A DNA stretch of 64,000 bases from Pochonia chlamydosporia 170 (taxonomy: Eukaryota > Ascomycota > Sordariomycetes > Hypocreales > Clavicipitaceae): the NCBI RefSeq assembly GCF_001653235.2, contig NC_035791.1, positions 3,534,001 through 3,598,000 on the forward strand, given 5' to 3'. Position 1 is the stretch's first letter; each line of letters starts with the position of its first letter. Positions 1 to 12,598 of this stretch are shown in pieces. Position numbers and translations under genes: made by a program. The notes below the pieces were generated by a model. That model was not told the DNA's origin and made no database searches. It worked only from the letters and a program-made list of their open reading frames with translations.

Positions 1-36
1 AATCACCTGTCGGCAAATTTACTTTTAAATACTTAC

Positions 37-752
37 CGCTCCAATGCCCACCGTCGCGAGGTGCCGTCATTACCACCGCTACCGTCTTGACTGCTATATT
101 TGGCAGACACCGGGGGCGTAACCCATCGTCCATCACGCCAAAAGTATGGCGTTGTAGTGCTGCCCTCCATGATGGTGTTATCTTCTTCATTGACAATCAA
201 AACTTCTACACGGTCAGCAGGGCTGATGGAACCGATACCGGCTCTCGTCCGTGCATCATCGTACACTGCTCGATTAGTGGTCTTGAAGTGTGTGTACTCC
301 GACCTCGATGAGTCGACATTATCCACCACAACGGTGAATCGAGGAGGCACTTGCGGTTGATTCGGGCCGGGAGATGATCCTGGCGCAGGAAGACTTTCTG
401 GAAAGAAGTTGCCGATTTCTAGTGCAGGGGTGTCGAATTTGTGGAATGTAATCTCGCCTTCTTTCGTGACCAAGATTCGTAGTCGAAATGGCCCAGTCTC
501 GGAAGGACCAACTGCATCTTCAGCTGCTTTGGCAAGGTTTGTAAGGCCTTCATCCCCAGACAGCTTTTCAATCACCTTGTCCCACTTCCAGTGGGTGGCA
601 GCTCGTAGAATACGATCCCGGTGAAAGTCGAGCATGTAGAGAGGTGATTCATTATGGTAATTCCATCCCGCGTATTTGAGTCCCTTGGATGGGACTTGCT
701 TCAGTTTAATATCGAACCGCAGTGATGTGAAGAGTGAAAAGTTGCTCGCCAT
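37..752 (-). CDS. ABZ2: Aminodeoxychorismate lyase-like PLP enzyme (class IV aminotransferase fold), 3' part missing
   Basis: The family converts 4-amino-4-deoxychorismate to p-aminobenzoate for folate synthesis. The visible exon gives 238 codons plus two bases. It starts at the first true ATG (752, MASNFSLF); codons upstream are open but have no ATG. Family marks are an N-terminal FTSLRFD segment, FKTTNRAVYDDAR (its Lys is the expected PLP Schiff-base residue) and EGSTTTPYFWRDGRWVTPP near the exon end. The frame runs into a GTAAGT donor at 36-31, so the TAA at 33-35 is intronic and the gene continues off the left edge. It is divergent from TOM70. The family call is firm; the specific substrate is inferred from resemblance to fungal Abz2-type proteins. 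Confidence 0.8.
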
Positions 753-2008
753 GGTGAATGAATGGTCGGCAGACAAGTCTTACTTGGTTGCTTGGTGTAC
801 AAAATGTGCAACTTTAGACACGTATCTGAGGTAATTGTTCTTCCTTGTGGTTAGAGAGTGGGTTTCCCAGAGTAAACGTAGTCAGCTGGTAGGCGAGATA
901 TGCAATAGCGAGGATGTGATGTTGTCTTTATGTTGTCTGGAGAGGGCGTAGCATGACAATGAGCCAATCCCGTCAATTCAATGTTGTCACAGACAACGTT
1001 GTGAACCAGGTTCTCTTGGGTTGTGGCTGGCGGAAACCGGAGACTTCATTGGGAAGAGTCATTGTGGATCTTTGAGAGCTCATTGGCAAGAGTGCAATCG
1101 AAGCGTCGTGCCATGAAACGCCCTGGATTTACAGTATTTATATGATAGAATTGGAGAATTTCAGAACGATTTTTTGAACATATGTTTTATTGTTGTAGTT
1201 TTCCAGCAATTCGTCAATCAATTGGTAGAGTTGAAGGCATGGGAAAGGCGTAACGTACATTGTTGTCTGCAAAGTGTGGACATGGGTCATGCATCAACGC
1301 TTGGTGCATCACATTGTGAATTTTATTTGCTTTCATTCGTAATAATTTGCTCAAGACGTCAGTTGACAAGATTCCAGTGTACTCAAGCACACCAATGCCT
1401 CATATGCCAGCAAAGAGATCGTCGGCAGCTTGACCAGGACCACGTGACCTGCAACACTGGTACGTTGTGCCGTCAAACAGCGGAGCAAGGTTCAAAGGTA
1501 TTTAGACAAGTTTGCTGCATCATGCAAAACGAGGCGGAATTACGGGAAAGGGTAACCAGGGTATTAGGCCGCTTGTTTCTCAATATAGCATCTGCAGATG
1601 AATATTGAATTAAGTAGCAAACATGTTGAAGACAGCAACGCCTGCTGCTGAAGCAAGGACGTCCTTCCCAAGAAAAAAACGGGTCCACCCACGTTCTACA
1701 ATGTTACTAAGCCGTGCTCCGTTCTTCGTACATATGACGAAGGTCAACTGGTCTGGCGGGCCGAGCTTGGGAAATTTTGCAGCCGCAGCCAAACGAGCAG
1801 TTGATCCCATCCATCTGTTTGTGCAGCAACCAAAGCCCATCGGCCTGAACCAACTTTTTCTTGCGCGTGCTCAACTTGCGGCAGCTTTCTTCACACCTCT
1901 ACACCATCGGCCTGCCCTCTGGTTATCGCACCATCTGAGCGGCCTTTTCTTCGACCTTGTCATTTTTAATATATTTCTTGTTTTTATAGCTTCTCATACC
2001 CTTCCATC
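753..2008. other. Divergent intergenic region between ABZ2 and TOM70
   Basis: This 1.25-kb spacer must hold both promoters. Near the TOM70 start it is pyrimidine-rich with an AT-rich stretch at about 1965-1990. Open frames here lack family resemblance and splice logic. No RNA gene or repeat was recognised. Confidence 0.6.
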
Positions 2009-4100
2009 ATGTCCAACCCCTTACCTTCAATGCCTCCCGCAAGACCGACGGCCATCCCTGTGGATGCGCCATCATCCACCTGGGATCGCATTTCTTCGTG
2101 GGTATCAGAAAACAAGGCCGTTGTCTACACCATTGCTGGCGTAGCCGTTGTTGTCACTGGTGCTGGAGTAGTCTATTACTTGAACTCTGACTCGGTACGT
2201 TTGGGCATACTCATTTCTCATGCTTTGGAGGCAAAGCTTTGCGCCCCTGACGTTTGGATCCCTAAACGACGAGCAAACGGGCCACACGCACCGCAATTGA
2301 TTACCTATATTCAAAGGCATGGTATAGCAAAGCTAACTTCAATTTTCAGCAGAAGGCCAAGTCAGACTCATCGCCTAAGCTCAGCAAGAAGGAGAGACGG
2401 AAGAGAAAAGAAGCCGAGCGCAAGGCTGCCGAGACCAAGGAACCCGCCCCAGCTACCTCCCAAGACAAGACCGCCGCCGTGGAGAGCGAAGACGAGCTCC
2501 CCGAGATTGACGAGAACAGCGTGACAAAGCTGTCTCCCGAGCAGCGCGAACAGTATGCTGCCAAACTGAAACAGGCCGGCAACCGAGCCTATGGTGACAA
2601 GGCATACAACAAGGCCATTGGCCTCTATTCTCAGGCGATTCTTTGCAAGCCCGACCCCGTATTCTACTCCAACCGTGCCGCCTGCTTCAGTGCTATGAGC
2701 GAGTGGGACAAGGTCGTTGCAGATACTACTGCCGCCATTACCATGGACCCTGAGTACATCAAGGCCATCAACCGCCGAGCCACCGCCTACGAACACCAGA
2801 AGAAGTACTCGGAAGCTCTTCTCGATTTCACGGCATCCTGCATCATCGACAACTTTAAGAGCGAATCCACAGCCCATGCTGTAGAGCGACTCCTCAAAGT
2901 CTTCGCCGAACACCGTGCCAAGGAGATGATGGCCTCTCGACCTGCCAAGTTGCCCAGCCCCATTTTTGTTGGCAACTACCTCCAGAGCTTCCGACAGAAG
3001 GACCGCCCCGAGGGCCTTGATGACTCTATCGAGCTGGATGGTGAGACTGGCAAGGGCCAGTTGCAAATCGGCCTCCAGGGTCTGGACAAGAAGACTGGCG
3101 AAGGATATGAGGAGGCCAGACAGGCCTTCGAGAAAGCCCTCGAGTTGGGCGATCTCGGCGAGCACGAGGCTCTCGCATACAACCTCCGCGGCACCATGCG
3201 AACTCTACTTGGAAACCACGCCGAGGCCACTGAGGACTTCGATAAGAGCATCGAGCTGGACCCCACCATGATCCAGAGCTATATCAAACGCGCTAGCATC
3301 AGTCTGGAGCTTGGTGAGCCCGAAAAGGCTGACGCTGAGTTCGCCAAGGCTCTGGAGCAGAACAAGGACGATCCTGACGTCTACTACCACCGTGCCCAGG
3401 CCAGCTTCATCAAGGGCGACCTCGCCGAAGCCCAGAAGGACTACCAAAAGTCCATTGACCTGGATAAGGACTTCATCTTCTCTCACATTCAGTTGGGCGT
3501 GACGCAGTACAAGATGGGCTCTATTGCCTCGTCCATGGCCACCTTCCGCCGGTGCATCAAGAACTTCCCCAAGGTCCCCGACGTCTACAACTACTACGGT
3601 GAGCTGCTGCTCGACCAGGGCAATTTCTCTGAAGCCGTTGAAAAGTTCGATACCGCCATGGAAATGGAGAAGCAGACCAAGCCCATGTCAATGAACGTCT
3701 TGCCCCTGATCAACAAAGCCTTGGCCCTGTTCCAATGGAAGCAGGACTTCAAGGAGGCCGAGCAGCTGTGCCAGAAGGCGCTAATCAGTAAGTTTCACTC
3801 CGTGGACGTGCAGCTCTGTCTTTTTTGTACCGACCCTAACTCCCTTTACCAGTCGACCCCGAATGTGACATTGCCGTCGCCACCATGGCCCAACTCCTCC
3901 TCCAGCAGAACAAGGTCACAGAAGCCCTCACATACTTTGAGCGCGCCGCCGAACTCGCCCGCACAGAAGGCGAGATCGTCAACGCGCTCTCCTACGCCGA
4001 GGCCACCCGAACACAAGTCCAAGTTACTGAGAAGTACCCCAAGCTAGCAGCCAAGCTGGCCGGTGGTGGTGGTCCTCCCGGCTTCGGTATGGGCCGATAA
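2009..4100 (+). CDS. TOM70: Mitochondrial import receptor Tom70 (TPR protein)
   Basis: Outer-membrane receptor that docks Hsp70/Hsp90-bound precursors, mainly carrier proteins, and passes them to the TOM pore. Three exons fit: 2009-2194, 2350-3787 and 3853-4100 (GTACGT and GTAAGT donors), giving 623 aa. Residues about 37-58 form a single N-terminal membrane anchor, followed by a Lys/Arg/Glu-rich linker ([16 protein letters not shown]). A clamp-type TPR array starts at [23 protein letters not shown] and further TPRs run to the C-terminus. The third exon restores the conserved [18 protein letters not shown]. The protein ends in a Gly-rich [12 protein letters not shown] tail. Length and layout match fungal Tom70. 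Its carrier-type clients include MIR1 at 10113-11231. Confidence 0.96.
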
Positions 4101-5055
4101 ACAACCCAGGAAGAAAAGAAAACAACCAGGTCGTTCTTTTAACAAGTGAAGAAAAACGCTCTTGATTCCTTTCTTTCTTCGTTTTGTAAAATCAAGCACG
4201 ATAAAATGGGCGGACGAGTCGCAAGTGTAAGTGTAGGATGATGGGGAAAGTGCATGGCCCTGATGGATGGGTTGTTTGCACGAATTCTGGGTTCCAACAT
4301 GGGAAGCGAGATGTGGATTTTCAAAACAAAAAACAGTCGTGTTTCTCTTTGGTGGGCTTTTTGGCGGCTGGCTGACTGGATTACACCAAGGCAGATGTGA
4401 TGGACAGTCGGTGTCGTCGGAGTCATCTTGTACATGTATAGGTACCTAACTAATGGAACTTCCCTCCCTAACTTTGTTCATGTCCTGATTCAATCGTGAT
4501 GTTACTCGTGATTTATTTTTAGAATGCAGTATGTGACACTTGGACTGTTGCAGGAGGATTCCCCTTGCGGTGTCCCGTCAGGGCTGCTGGGTGGTTACAT
4601 GTACTGGACATTGTGGTCAAGTCATGACGTAGAAACTACTCCCTTCATCCTATATTACTGTCCTTACAAATTATACTAACAACTTCTATGTCATAATCCA
4701 AATACAATTGACCTCCCTCACAGCGCATATACAATCCAAGCGCAATGACTCTGATTTGCACTGGAACATGAACCCAGACGTCATAGCACCCCTCATCCGT
4801 TTCACCAGCTGCAAAAGCCTTGCAAATCCAACGACGAACAAAAAGGTATAACAAACATTACTTCTGTGCCCCAAATTTCAACAATGAGGACATGATTTTG
4901 CGTAGCCGCATCTTAGGTACCTAGGTAGATAACCTTGACTCCTGGGGCGTATGATATATATTGACACTGTTTGTGACAGCAACAGCCACGACCAGATCTC
5001 GCTCTTGGTGATTTTCTTTAGCCCGAAAATGGCACTGCAAACGAACGCTGCATCA
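4101..5055. other. Convergent 3' intergenic region TOM70/SSO1
   Basis: Contains the two 3' UTRs. Short TAGGTACCTA-type motifs occur at about 4439-4447 and 4913-4925; such motifs are scattered in many Sordariomycete intergenic regions. I see no gene here. Confidence 0.5.
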
Positions 5056-6260
5056 TTACTTGCTACCGCACTTGTTGCTGTTGAGGCAGATGCCTAGACC
5101 GACACCAAGGGCGACAACGATAATGATGATGACGACAATGACGAGACACCACCACTTGAGTTTACGGGCACGACGAGCATGGTCTGTTGCGATCTTGACT
5201 TGCTGGTTTCCTGCCTCCATGTTGTCAACGGTGTGTTCGGCGTTTTGCTCAATATCCATGACGGTCGCGTCTTGTTCTTCCACCATGGCCGCCAGTTCGG
5301 CTTGCAGTTGTGTAATTTCGGCCATGTCTTGTTCAATGCGCTGAATTTCGTTATGGCGAGCTTTGACATTACCCAATACAGCATTAGCTTGCTCTCGTCG
5401 ATGGCCGTGGAGCTAATGATATTGTCAGATTCTGAATATGACCATGCTAGAAATGGAAAAGGTAAAGGGGAGGGGAAGAGAAATTAGACTCAAGCACATA
5501 CCGCCGACTCGAAAATTCGCACATTCCCTCGCATGACTTGATCAATTTCATCGTCAGTTGGAGGTTGATCTGCTGGTTTGATAGCCCCCAACTGGCGCAC
5601 GATCTGGTTTTTGTAGTCCTCCTTGCTCCTGTACTCCATTTGCCGATGCGTCTCTAGATTTTGCTTGAAAGTTTCCTTAAGCGCCGGTAATTGCTGTTTC
5701 CCAACGTTGCGGCTGCTTGCGGGGCTACTCTTAATATCACGCTCAAGCTGCTTGATGCCATCCTTGATGGCTACATGGGAAGCATGTGCATCAGCTTCAG
5801 CGCGCTCGAGCTCGTTTTTACCTCTCCCATCTGGGCTACCAAGAACAGCCCGATACTGGTCGCCAATATGCTGAGTGGAGGCTGGCATTCTATCAATGGC
5901 CTCGCGCAATTGCTTAATCTGCGTCAAAACCGAATCTTGTGTAGGCTGTTGCTGTGAAGACCCATCATACTGCTGCTGTGGTGGTTGCTGGTACTGCTGC
6001 TGGTTGTTGTAGTTTTGCATCTCATACTGGCCTCCATAAGGATTCGCCTATTATTAAACCAAAGTTAGCAAATGGCGCAAAGCCAACGTCCATAGTCAAG
6101 ACTTTGCTCGATCAATGGGCTCTCCAACAAGACGATGCGGTCGTGGTAGCAAAATGCCGACTGCGCCGACGTCGCCCATTGAGCTACTTACCTCACCATA
6201 GCCCTGCCCAGCATCCTGAGCAGGGGGCCCGGAATAGGGATTGTACTGTCCGTACGACAT
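5056..6260 (-). CDS. SSO1: Plasma-membrane Qa-SNARE, Sso1/syntaxin family
   Basis: t-SNARE for fusion of secretory vesicles with the plasma membrane. Exons are 6260-6192, 6047-5502 and 5412-5056, all phase 0, giving 323 aa. The N-terminus is Gln/Tyr/Pro-rich (MSYGQYNPYSGPP). The middle holds the Habc-type helices (LTQIKQLREAIDRMP onward). The third exon carries the SNARE motif ARHNEIQRIEQDMAEITQLQ...MVEEQDATVMDIEQN with the Gln-containing core, then basic ARRARKLKWW, one C-terminal membrane helix rich in Val/Ile, and a short lumenal tail. Donors are GTAAGT and GTATGT. Family assignment is firm; it could be named syn1 or psy1 in other fungi. Confidence 0.94.
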
Positions 6261-8111
6261 GATGGGATAAATGCGCGTTAGACACTGTATAGAAATGCGC
6301 GACGAGGAGCGATGTAGATGTCAATGGACGAGTTCATCCAAAGAAGTCGAAGAAGCAATTGCGATGCGAATGGGTCAGCCCAGCCCAGACTCTGGATGAC
6401 TTTGGACGAAAGTTTGCGGAGACACGGAAACTCTGGAAAAGGACTTGGCTTTTTGCTGTGGCGGCCACCGATGAGGGAAGGAGAGCTGGAGCTGCCGGGG
6501 TGCTTAGATATTAGTTGGTCGCACCTGCAGGGTTCAATTGGCACCGGGATAGAAGAGCCACATGCTGAGCAATACGCAGTATGCGCCACAGTGATTGAAG
6601 AAAGGCCGCGCCACTTAGGAAAGCGGACAGCGCCTGGACAAGGAAGGAGCCGACGAGGCCGTGGTTGCGTTGCCCAGGTGCAGGCTGCTCCTTCCCATCA
6701 TCACTGCAAAATTTCTGCCACCTGTGCTCGCAACTTGGTACGCCGACCACATGGATTTTCAAAATGCCACACGCTACGTCATCCTTACCTGCGGGAATTT
6801 TGGACGCCCAAATCAAACGGTTTACCGCATTAAACTTGTCAATTGCTCTCCAGGCTAAGAACTCACGTTGTCCTCGTATCTGCCTAAAGTCTTTATTCAA
6901 GGAGAAGCTTCGCAGCAGAAGGAGGCATTGTTCTCATGAATGCATGCATCCTTTGCTTGGGAAGCTGGTTCGACCTGCAGTCTGATGTACCTCAGACCCA
7001 GTGTTTGCTCCACTTTTGTCAAATAAAGTAGGAAGGAATGTAACCGGCTGACGTTGACAGGGTCTGTTCTTTTTGCCTGCGCTACTTTCTCTGACAAAAT
7101 TATCGTTGACAAGTTGTACAGGAATCCCACGGGAGTTGTTCTGGCTATTTTGGTCACACCAGTCTGTCCTGGATAATTCGTCAAATTATCCCGGCTCAAT
7201 TGACCCGTAGTGACGACCATGGCGTGGCGTTCATCTTGAGCAAACGCCCAAGACGCCCAAAAATAGGCCACAACGAAGCATGTCAGGTCGCGCAGCCACA
7301 AGACTCATTTTTCAATGTTTGCTTGTGCCTGCCTGTCGTCACGAATCGAGGCTGAGACCCTGGGATGCCGCAAAAATGGTAGATCTGGATGATCTAAGAC
7401 GTTTGTGCATTGAGCACGGGAGTATCCAGCACGTCATGAGAAATTCTCCATGGCTGTGGTAGATGCTCACATGTTTTTGGGCGCTCGGCTCTGTCTGCAA
7501 AAAGCATGAGCTCTGTGCCATGATGTCGAATTGTTGGAGCCTTCGAAAGTTAATTTTGTGAATCCGAACACGAGTGCCTGGACCTTTTCGCATTAACAGA
7601 TAGCCAAGTTGATTCGCTTATTGCTTCTATGACAAGATGATCTTATGGCTTACTCACGAAGTTTGACAAGGCACGCTGAGGAATCTCGTGGACAAGACAA
7701 GACCCGATGAACGCAATGGCCAAAAATGCAAAATCAAGCGCCATTGAGAGTTTCAATCCCCGTCTGACTTGGAGGACTAGAAGATAATACTTCTGTTGAT
7801 TTGGAATTTCCCTCCGCGGAGTGAAGCTATTCGTAAACGGAGTTAAGTGCTCGGTGGAGCCGATAGCCAGAGCAAGTCCTCTGAGACGCCACAACATCCG
7901 TTAACGCCGCAACTTTGCAGCTTCGATTGATGAATGAAAACCACCAGTTGCAAGTGTATATAATTGAGATGGGACTGTATAAGTAGAATGGTGCTTGTCT
8001 ACAAGATGCCAACAGAACAATATTGTACCAATTCTCTTGACAACGGAGTGGACATTAGCACATTACTATCCAAGAGTCCCAAACACTTAACGAGCTGCGC
8101 AACAACATACC
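6261..8111. other. Long intergenic region SSO1/SDR
   Basis: Shared upstream region of two divergent genes, 1.85 kb. TATATAAT at 7957-7964 and TATAAG at 7978-7983 are TATA-like elements upstream of the dehydrogenase ATG at 8112. Open frames here start at non-ATG codons or resemble no family I know. Nothing else can be supported. Confidence 0.5.
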
Positions 8112-9130
8112 ATGAATAACTTTGGCTTTGACACGGAGGGCCACGAGGTGGTCGCTGCCTTTGCCGATGAAGTTAAAGGCAAAACGTGTATGTCCCTTAT
8201 GCATAAAACTATATCTTACTCCGCCGTGTTTGACACTTACACAAACTAGTCCTCATAACTGGACCGACGCCAGGAGGCATTGGCGCCGAAACTGCTATAT
8301 CCTTGGCTGCAGCTTCACCATCCACAATCATCCTCATAGGACGATCCGCGGTGAAAGGTCAGATCACCGTCGATAAGATCAAGCAAGCCAATCCCTCCGT
8401 GAGGGTCAAGTTCGTCGAAGCAGAACTTTCCTCAATGAAGAGCATCCGGAAAGCAGCACAAACCATCCTCGACGACAGCAGCATCCCAGTTATCCACGCA
8501 ATCATCAACAACGCCGGCATCATGGTCCCGCCTTATAGCGTCACGGAAGACGGTTTCGAGTCACAATTCGCCACGAACCACTTATCTCACTTTTTACTCG
8601 TGAACAAGCTTGTTCCAAAACTGGTTGCTGCTGGAAATTCACGGGTCATCAATGTCTCTAGCGTGGGCAACAAATACAGCGGTATGAACTGGGATGACGT
8701 CCACTTCAAGACAACTTACACGCCTCAAAAGGGATATTCGCAGTCAAAGACGGCCCAGATTCTATTCTCCGTATCGCTGAACAAGAAATTGGCTTCCAAG
8801 GGTGTGCGATCGTTTGCTTTGGACCCTGGCAGCGTTCAAACTGGGTTGGCGAAATATATTTCACTGGAGATTGCGGAGGATATGGCTCAGAAGATTGCTG
8901 GCAAGAGCCTTGAAGAAGCTAAGGCGTCTAGGAGAAAGACTGTGCCGCAGGGTTGCGCTACTACATTGGTTGCTGCGCTGGATCCTGCGCTTGGTGATGG
9001 GGTGTATTTGGCGGATTGTAAGATTACAAGTGACCCGACTTGTGTTAGTGCATGGGCACTGGATGAGGAGGAAGCTGAGCGTTGCTGGACACTTAGTGAA
9101 GAGTGTTTAGGAGAACGATTTGTGTACTGA
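8112..9130 (+). CDS. Short-chain dehydrogenase/reductase
   Basis: NAD(P)(H)-dependent oxidoreductase; substrate unknown. Two exons, 8112-8187 and 8250-9130, are joined through a GTATGT...CTAG intron in phase 1, giving 318 aa. The splice restores the dinucleotide-binding glycine motif LITGPTPGGIG. Further SDR marks are NNAGIM, the catalytic Ser region INVSSVG, the YSQSK active site (YxxxK) and DPGSVQTGLAKY after it. Length and motifs resemble the classical/retinol-dehydrogenase-like SDRs common in fungi. No pathway genes lie next to it, so a secondary-metabolite role is not indicated. The first exon is short (25 codons plus one base); its ATG follows an AACATACC context. Confidence 0.9.
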
Positions 9131-9372
9131 TGTTGCAATGGGCTGTTCAGGTTCAGGCCAAGGGGACGTGGCCAACGTCTGTCGATTAGTAATAGAAGGT
9201 TAATAGAATCTTGATAAATTACCTTATTTCGTTGAATCCAGGGCCGTCAGGGGAAGATTCACTTGTGATTCAACCCACTGGAACTCGGCATAGGTTCAAG
9301 AGACTAATGGGGTTCTAAGTCAAATAAGACAAAGAGAAAACCGCAATTTTTTATGCATGTATATTAAAATGT

Positions 9373-9864
9373 GTAGGAGAAGTCGCAATCGCAGCTTATG
9401 AGCGTGTAACCTCAGAAGCTATTAAACAAGGCATGTCGGAAGACAGAGAGCATCTCGCCAAACAACAAGTATATCAAGAACTTGCATAGCAGAAGAAAGG
9501 CGTCAGGAAGGCCGGATATAAGTCTGTTGTCATAACCAAACCACAATAAACCCGCAGAATAGCAAGCTTTTTCGCAGCCATTATCGAACAAATCAAAGAC
9601 TCACTCTCCGACGACGCTAGGTCCGCTCTGCAAGCTGCAAAGCTACATGAGACCACGAGAGGAACAGCATGGCCTAACGATATCACAGATGATCTAAACG
9701 AAGATAAGCACTACTTTTGAGCCAATGCTGCTGCTGTGAACGAGTGGTGGCCTCGGTAGGATCATCTGGTGACAGCGTTCAGCGACGCCGTTCTGCTTGT
9801 GCGCTCGTGCAATACTGCAGCTTGTACGGCGGACTTGTAGGACAAGGTTGCTTTACATCTCTAA
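9373..9864 (+). pseudogene. Decayed coding remnant, unknown family
   Basis: One frame reads like protein for about 160 codons (e.g. EAIKQGMSEDREHLAKQQVYQELA, then RRIASFFAAIIEQIKDSLSDDARSALQAAK) but is broken by stops at 9487 (TAG), 9547 (TAA), 9718 (TGA), 9757 (TAG), 9838 (TAG) and 9862 (TAA). Each can be derived from CAG, CAA or CGA by one C-to-T change, the pattern left by repeat-induced point mutation or CpG decay. The alanine- and charge-rich helical character is unlike its random surroundings. I do not recognise the family. The upstream frame soon meets stops, so the 5' end is lost or intronic. It may be a chance frame. Confidence 0.4.
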
Positions 9865-10112
9865 AACTGTCATATTCAGGTCCAAGAGCGACGAGGAGCG
9901 AAATGATGTCCTGTGCGTGTTGGTTTGCTGTGTGACTATACACTTAGTTATGAAGGCTTTGCAGCTACCGCATCTTCATAAGGATGATAATAGAAATAAA
10001 CAATGAAACCCCTCCGTCTAAATAGATTCCATCTCTATACTCTCTATGCCAAGGTCTTAATCCTGTCTAAACCGTAAGGTCCTTTTCGGCTGCGTGCCCG
10101 TATTATGTGTAT

Positions 10113-11231
10113 TTATTTGGCAATCTCAACGCCATTGGTAGCACCTGTGCATATAGTCAGTATCCAATTAGGAAGACAAGCAAGGCACTAAAGAAACCTA
10201 CCAAGAGCCTTCTTGATATCACCATAGATGGCGAATTGACCGGCAGTAAGACCACCAATCATAAACAGACGCGTAGGGAGACCAGCAAATGAGCCGCGCA
10301 CACCGAGTTCACCAGCAATCTTGATAAGGCGCGAGACAGTACTCTCACCAGGCATGCCCTTTGTCTTGTTAATCTTGGACAGCATAGTATCAGCGGGCTG
10401 GGAGACAATGGCAGCAGCAAAACCAGCGAGCAGACCAGATCCCAAATTGACACCGGTCTGGGTGGCGTCGGACAACTTTGACTTGTCGCCAAGGCTGGCG
10501 TAAATAGTCTCGGCAAACTTTTCAAAGGCGACGAACTTGGTGACTGTGTAAGGGACCCTAGAAAGATGTAAGTTTGTCTGCGCAAGTATTCGGGATATCG
10601 TGATAAACATACTGCTTCAGGAGAATGGGACCGAAACCGCTGTAGAATGCGCCAATACCCTCAGTTCGAAGAATCTTGCTGAAACCACCGATAAGTCCAT
10701 TGGCAAAACCAGGCTGGGAGACGAGACGGATACGCGTGGCCTCAAGGGGGCAGAGGGCAATAGAGGCGAAGAATTCAGCGCTGGCGGCAGAGACGGAATA
10801 CACGGCAGTACGGTTCTGACGAGCCTTTTCTAGACCCAGGAAGTTAATGTTCTGCTGCTTAAAGAACTCGTAACCGCCAAATTTAAAGGCTCCCTGAACA
10901 AAGTAGCCGGTGAAGGTAGGACCAATGCCTGTTAGGAGAGCACCAGCGCCCTCATTTTGGATGACTTGACGAAAGCCGCCAATCATGCCACGATTGTAGG
11001 TAGCAGGGTCAAGCTGGATTCTCGTCTTGACGCTAATGAGTGTCAGTAAGTCCAAGTTGCGAGATATAAGCAAAGGCATCGAGAGACATACACGTCAACG
11101 GGAGTAAAAGCACCGTGTGTGAGGGAGCAGCAGACGGCGCCAGCAAAGGCGAAGCGAGAATAGAGCGCAATGCCCTCGGGCTTCTTTTCGGTGACGGCGG
11201 CCTGCGCCAAAGCAACGGGGGAGGAAGCCAT
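10113..11231 (-). CDS. MIR1: Mitochondrial phosphate carrier
   Basis: Inner-membrane carrier importing phosphate for ATP synthesis. Exons 11231-11092, 11032-10613, 10557-10202 and 10144-10113 give 315 aa. Splicing restores the carrier signature PVDVVKTRIQ at the first junction. Three mitochondrial-carrier repeats follow: [21 protein letters not shown], then [20 protein letters not shown], then [16 protein letters not shown]. The last exon is only 32 bp and encodes the C-terminal ATNGVEIAK, typical of Mir1/PiC proteins. Donors are GTATGT, GTATGT and GTAGGT. Length matches yeast Mir1 closely. The assignment is firm. Confidence 0.95.
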
Positions 11232-12598
11232 TGCGACGTTGGTGAAGGTGAATGTGACAAGATGAAGTCAAGATTTACGCAAGAAATTGCATCAACTGAC
11301 GTGGTTCTCCCTGCTGACAGGCATGCGCGGTTTGCTGATGCTGCTTGGTTCCTTGGTTCGGGTTCCTTGGTTCGGGCTGAACCGGCATTTCGCGACATTA
11401 TTAGTCCGTCTGGTTGAACTTGGCGAGTTTCTGGTTCGTTTTAATTCTTGCAACTACGAACTTAGTGCTTACATTTATGGACGGCACGGTACTGATGGGT
11501 CTGGTATTTTTCACTGTTTATGAGTCCGGTTCACTTTGGCGACTCAAGTGCTCGTATCAAATCCTTTTTGGTTGTCTGGTCGAAGCAAGTGTCTGCAGCT
11601 GGCCCAGACAACCACCCTGGCCAACCACGCCTGAGGATTTTCCAATCAATCAAGCCCATCTGTCGACGGGGATATTTCCGGCTCTTTAATCCCGAACGCC
11701 AATGCTACCAGAGATTGCACCAACTCTGACTGGCTCTTCTCAATCATTGACCCCTTGCGGCGTCCAACACATTTCAGTGTTTCGTGCGCAAGGGGTCAGC
11801 GAACCAGACGCCAAATATCCACCATGGCATGGCGCACGGCCCGCTCCGCGATTGATGGCTGTCGAAAATTGGCAAGCTTCCATGTCCCTTGTCTTTCACC
11901 AACGAGCACGGAGCACAGCACATGGCGTTTTCATTGATTCAACTTACTCAAAACGCTATGAAGCAAAGAGGATTTTGTATTTCCGTGGTACCCATGGCCG
12001 GGGTTGACGCGAGCAATTCCTGAGACAAACGAGATGGTGGCTTTTGGCGTCAGAATGAGATCAAAAGTGACGCCACATCTGCCACACAATATGTCCATTG
12101 TCCACCACTGGAGTAGGCATCCTTCAAAATATGTCGTGCTTTATGCTCATCAGAGTAGTTAGGCAAAGTTTACAGATCGTCTCTATAACATGGCAAATTC
12201 CTCCTCCGAACTACCGTAAAAGGGCCACGTTTGACGACTTTGACTGCCTAACAAGCTACCCTACAGCCCAACAGCTGAAATGAAATTAAGCCTGATGGGA
12301 TATCAAAACTGTGAGTGCCCATTTGTATGATTCTAGGATAATCCCTTTGGACATTGAGTTCGCAAAACATATACATTTGTCGGTAACCCGTCATATCATT
12401 AGATTGCATCGGCGAGTACCACATAGAGCGTAACCTTATCTTCTGCACAACTACTCAAGCTATTCACTACAACGGAAAGCTAAGCCACCAAATTCTGGAA
12501 ATCACATCCATTCATACGCACACGAGAGCTTTTTATAGGTTTCTTTCTGCTACTCTCCAGCCTGTATAACCCAACCTCCCCACAACCTAAGATATCCC
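11232..12598. other. Intergenic region MIR1/CFEM
   Basis: Contains the MIR1 promoter side and the 3' flank of the CFEM gene. Apart from the 14-bp tandem repeat near the MIR1 start I see no gene, RNA or repeat. Confidence 0.5.
11349..11376. repeat. Two tandem copies of a 14-bp unit
   Basis: TTCCTTGGTTCGGG occurs twice head to tail upstream of the MIR1 start. No function is evident. Confidence 0.85.

Noticed and set aside
1174..1608. 144-residue plus-strand frame in the ABZ2/TOM70 spacer
   Set aside because: No family resemblance, no splice logic, low-complexity Gln/Cys-rich translation; likely chance.
2368..3165. 265-residue minus-strand frame opposite TOM70
   Set aside because: Antisense shadow of the TPR coding region.
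6897..7301. 134-residue minus-strand frame with a signal-peptide-like N-terminus
   Set aside because: It begins at TTG, not ATG; the first ATG lies inside after the hydrophobic part. No family features.
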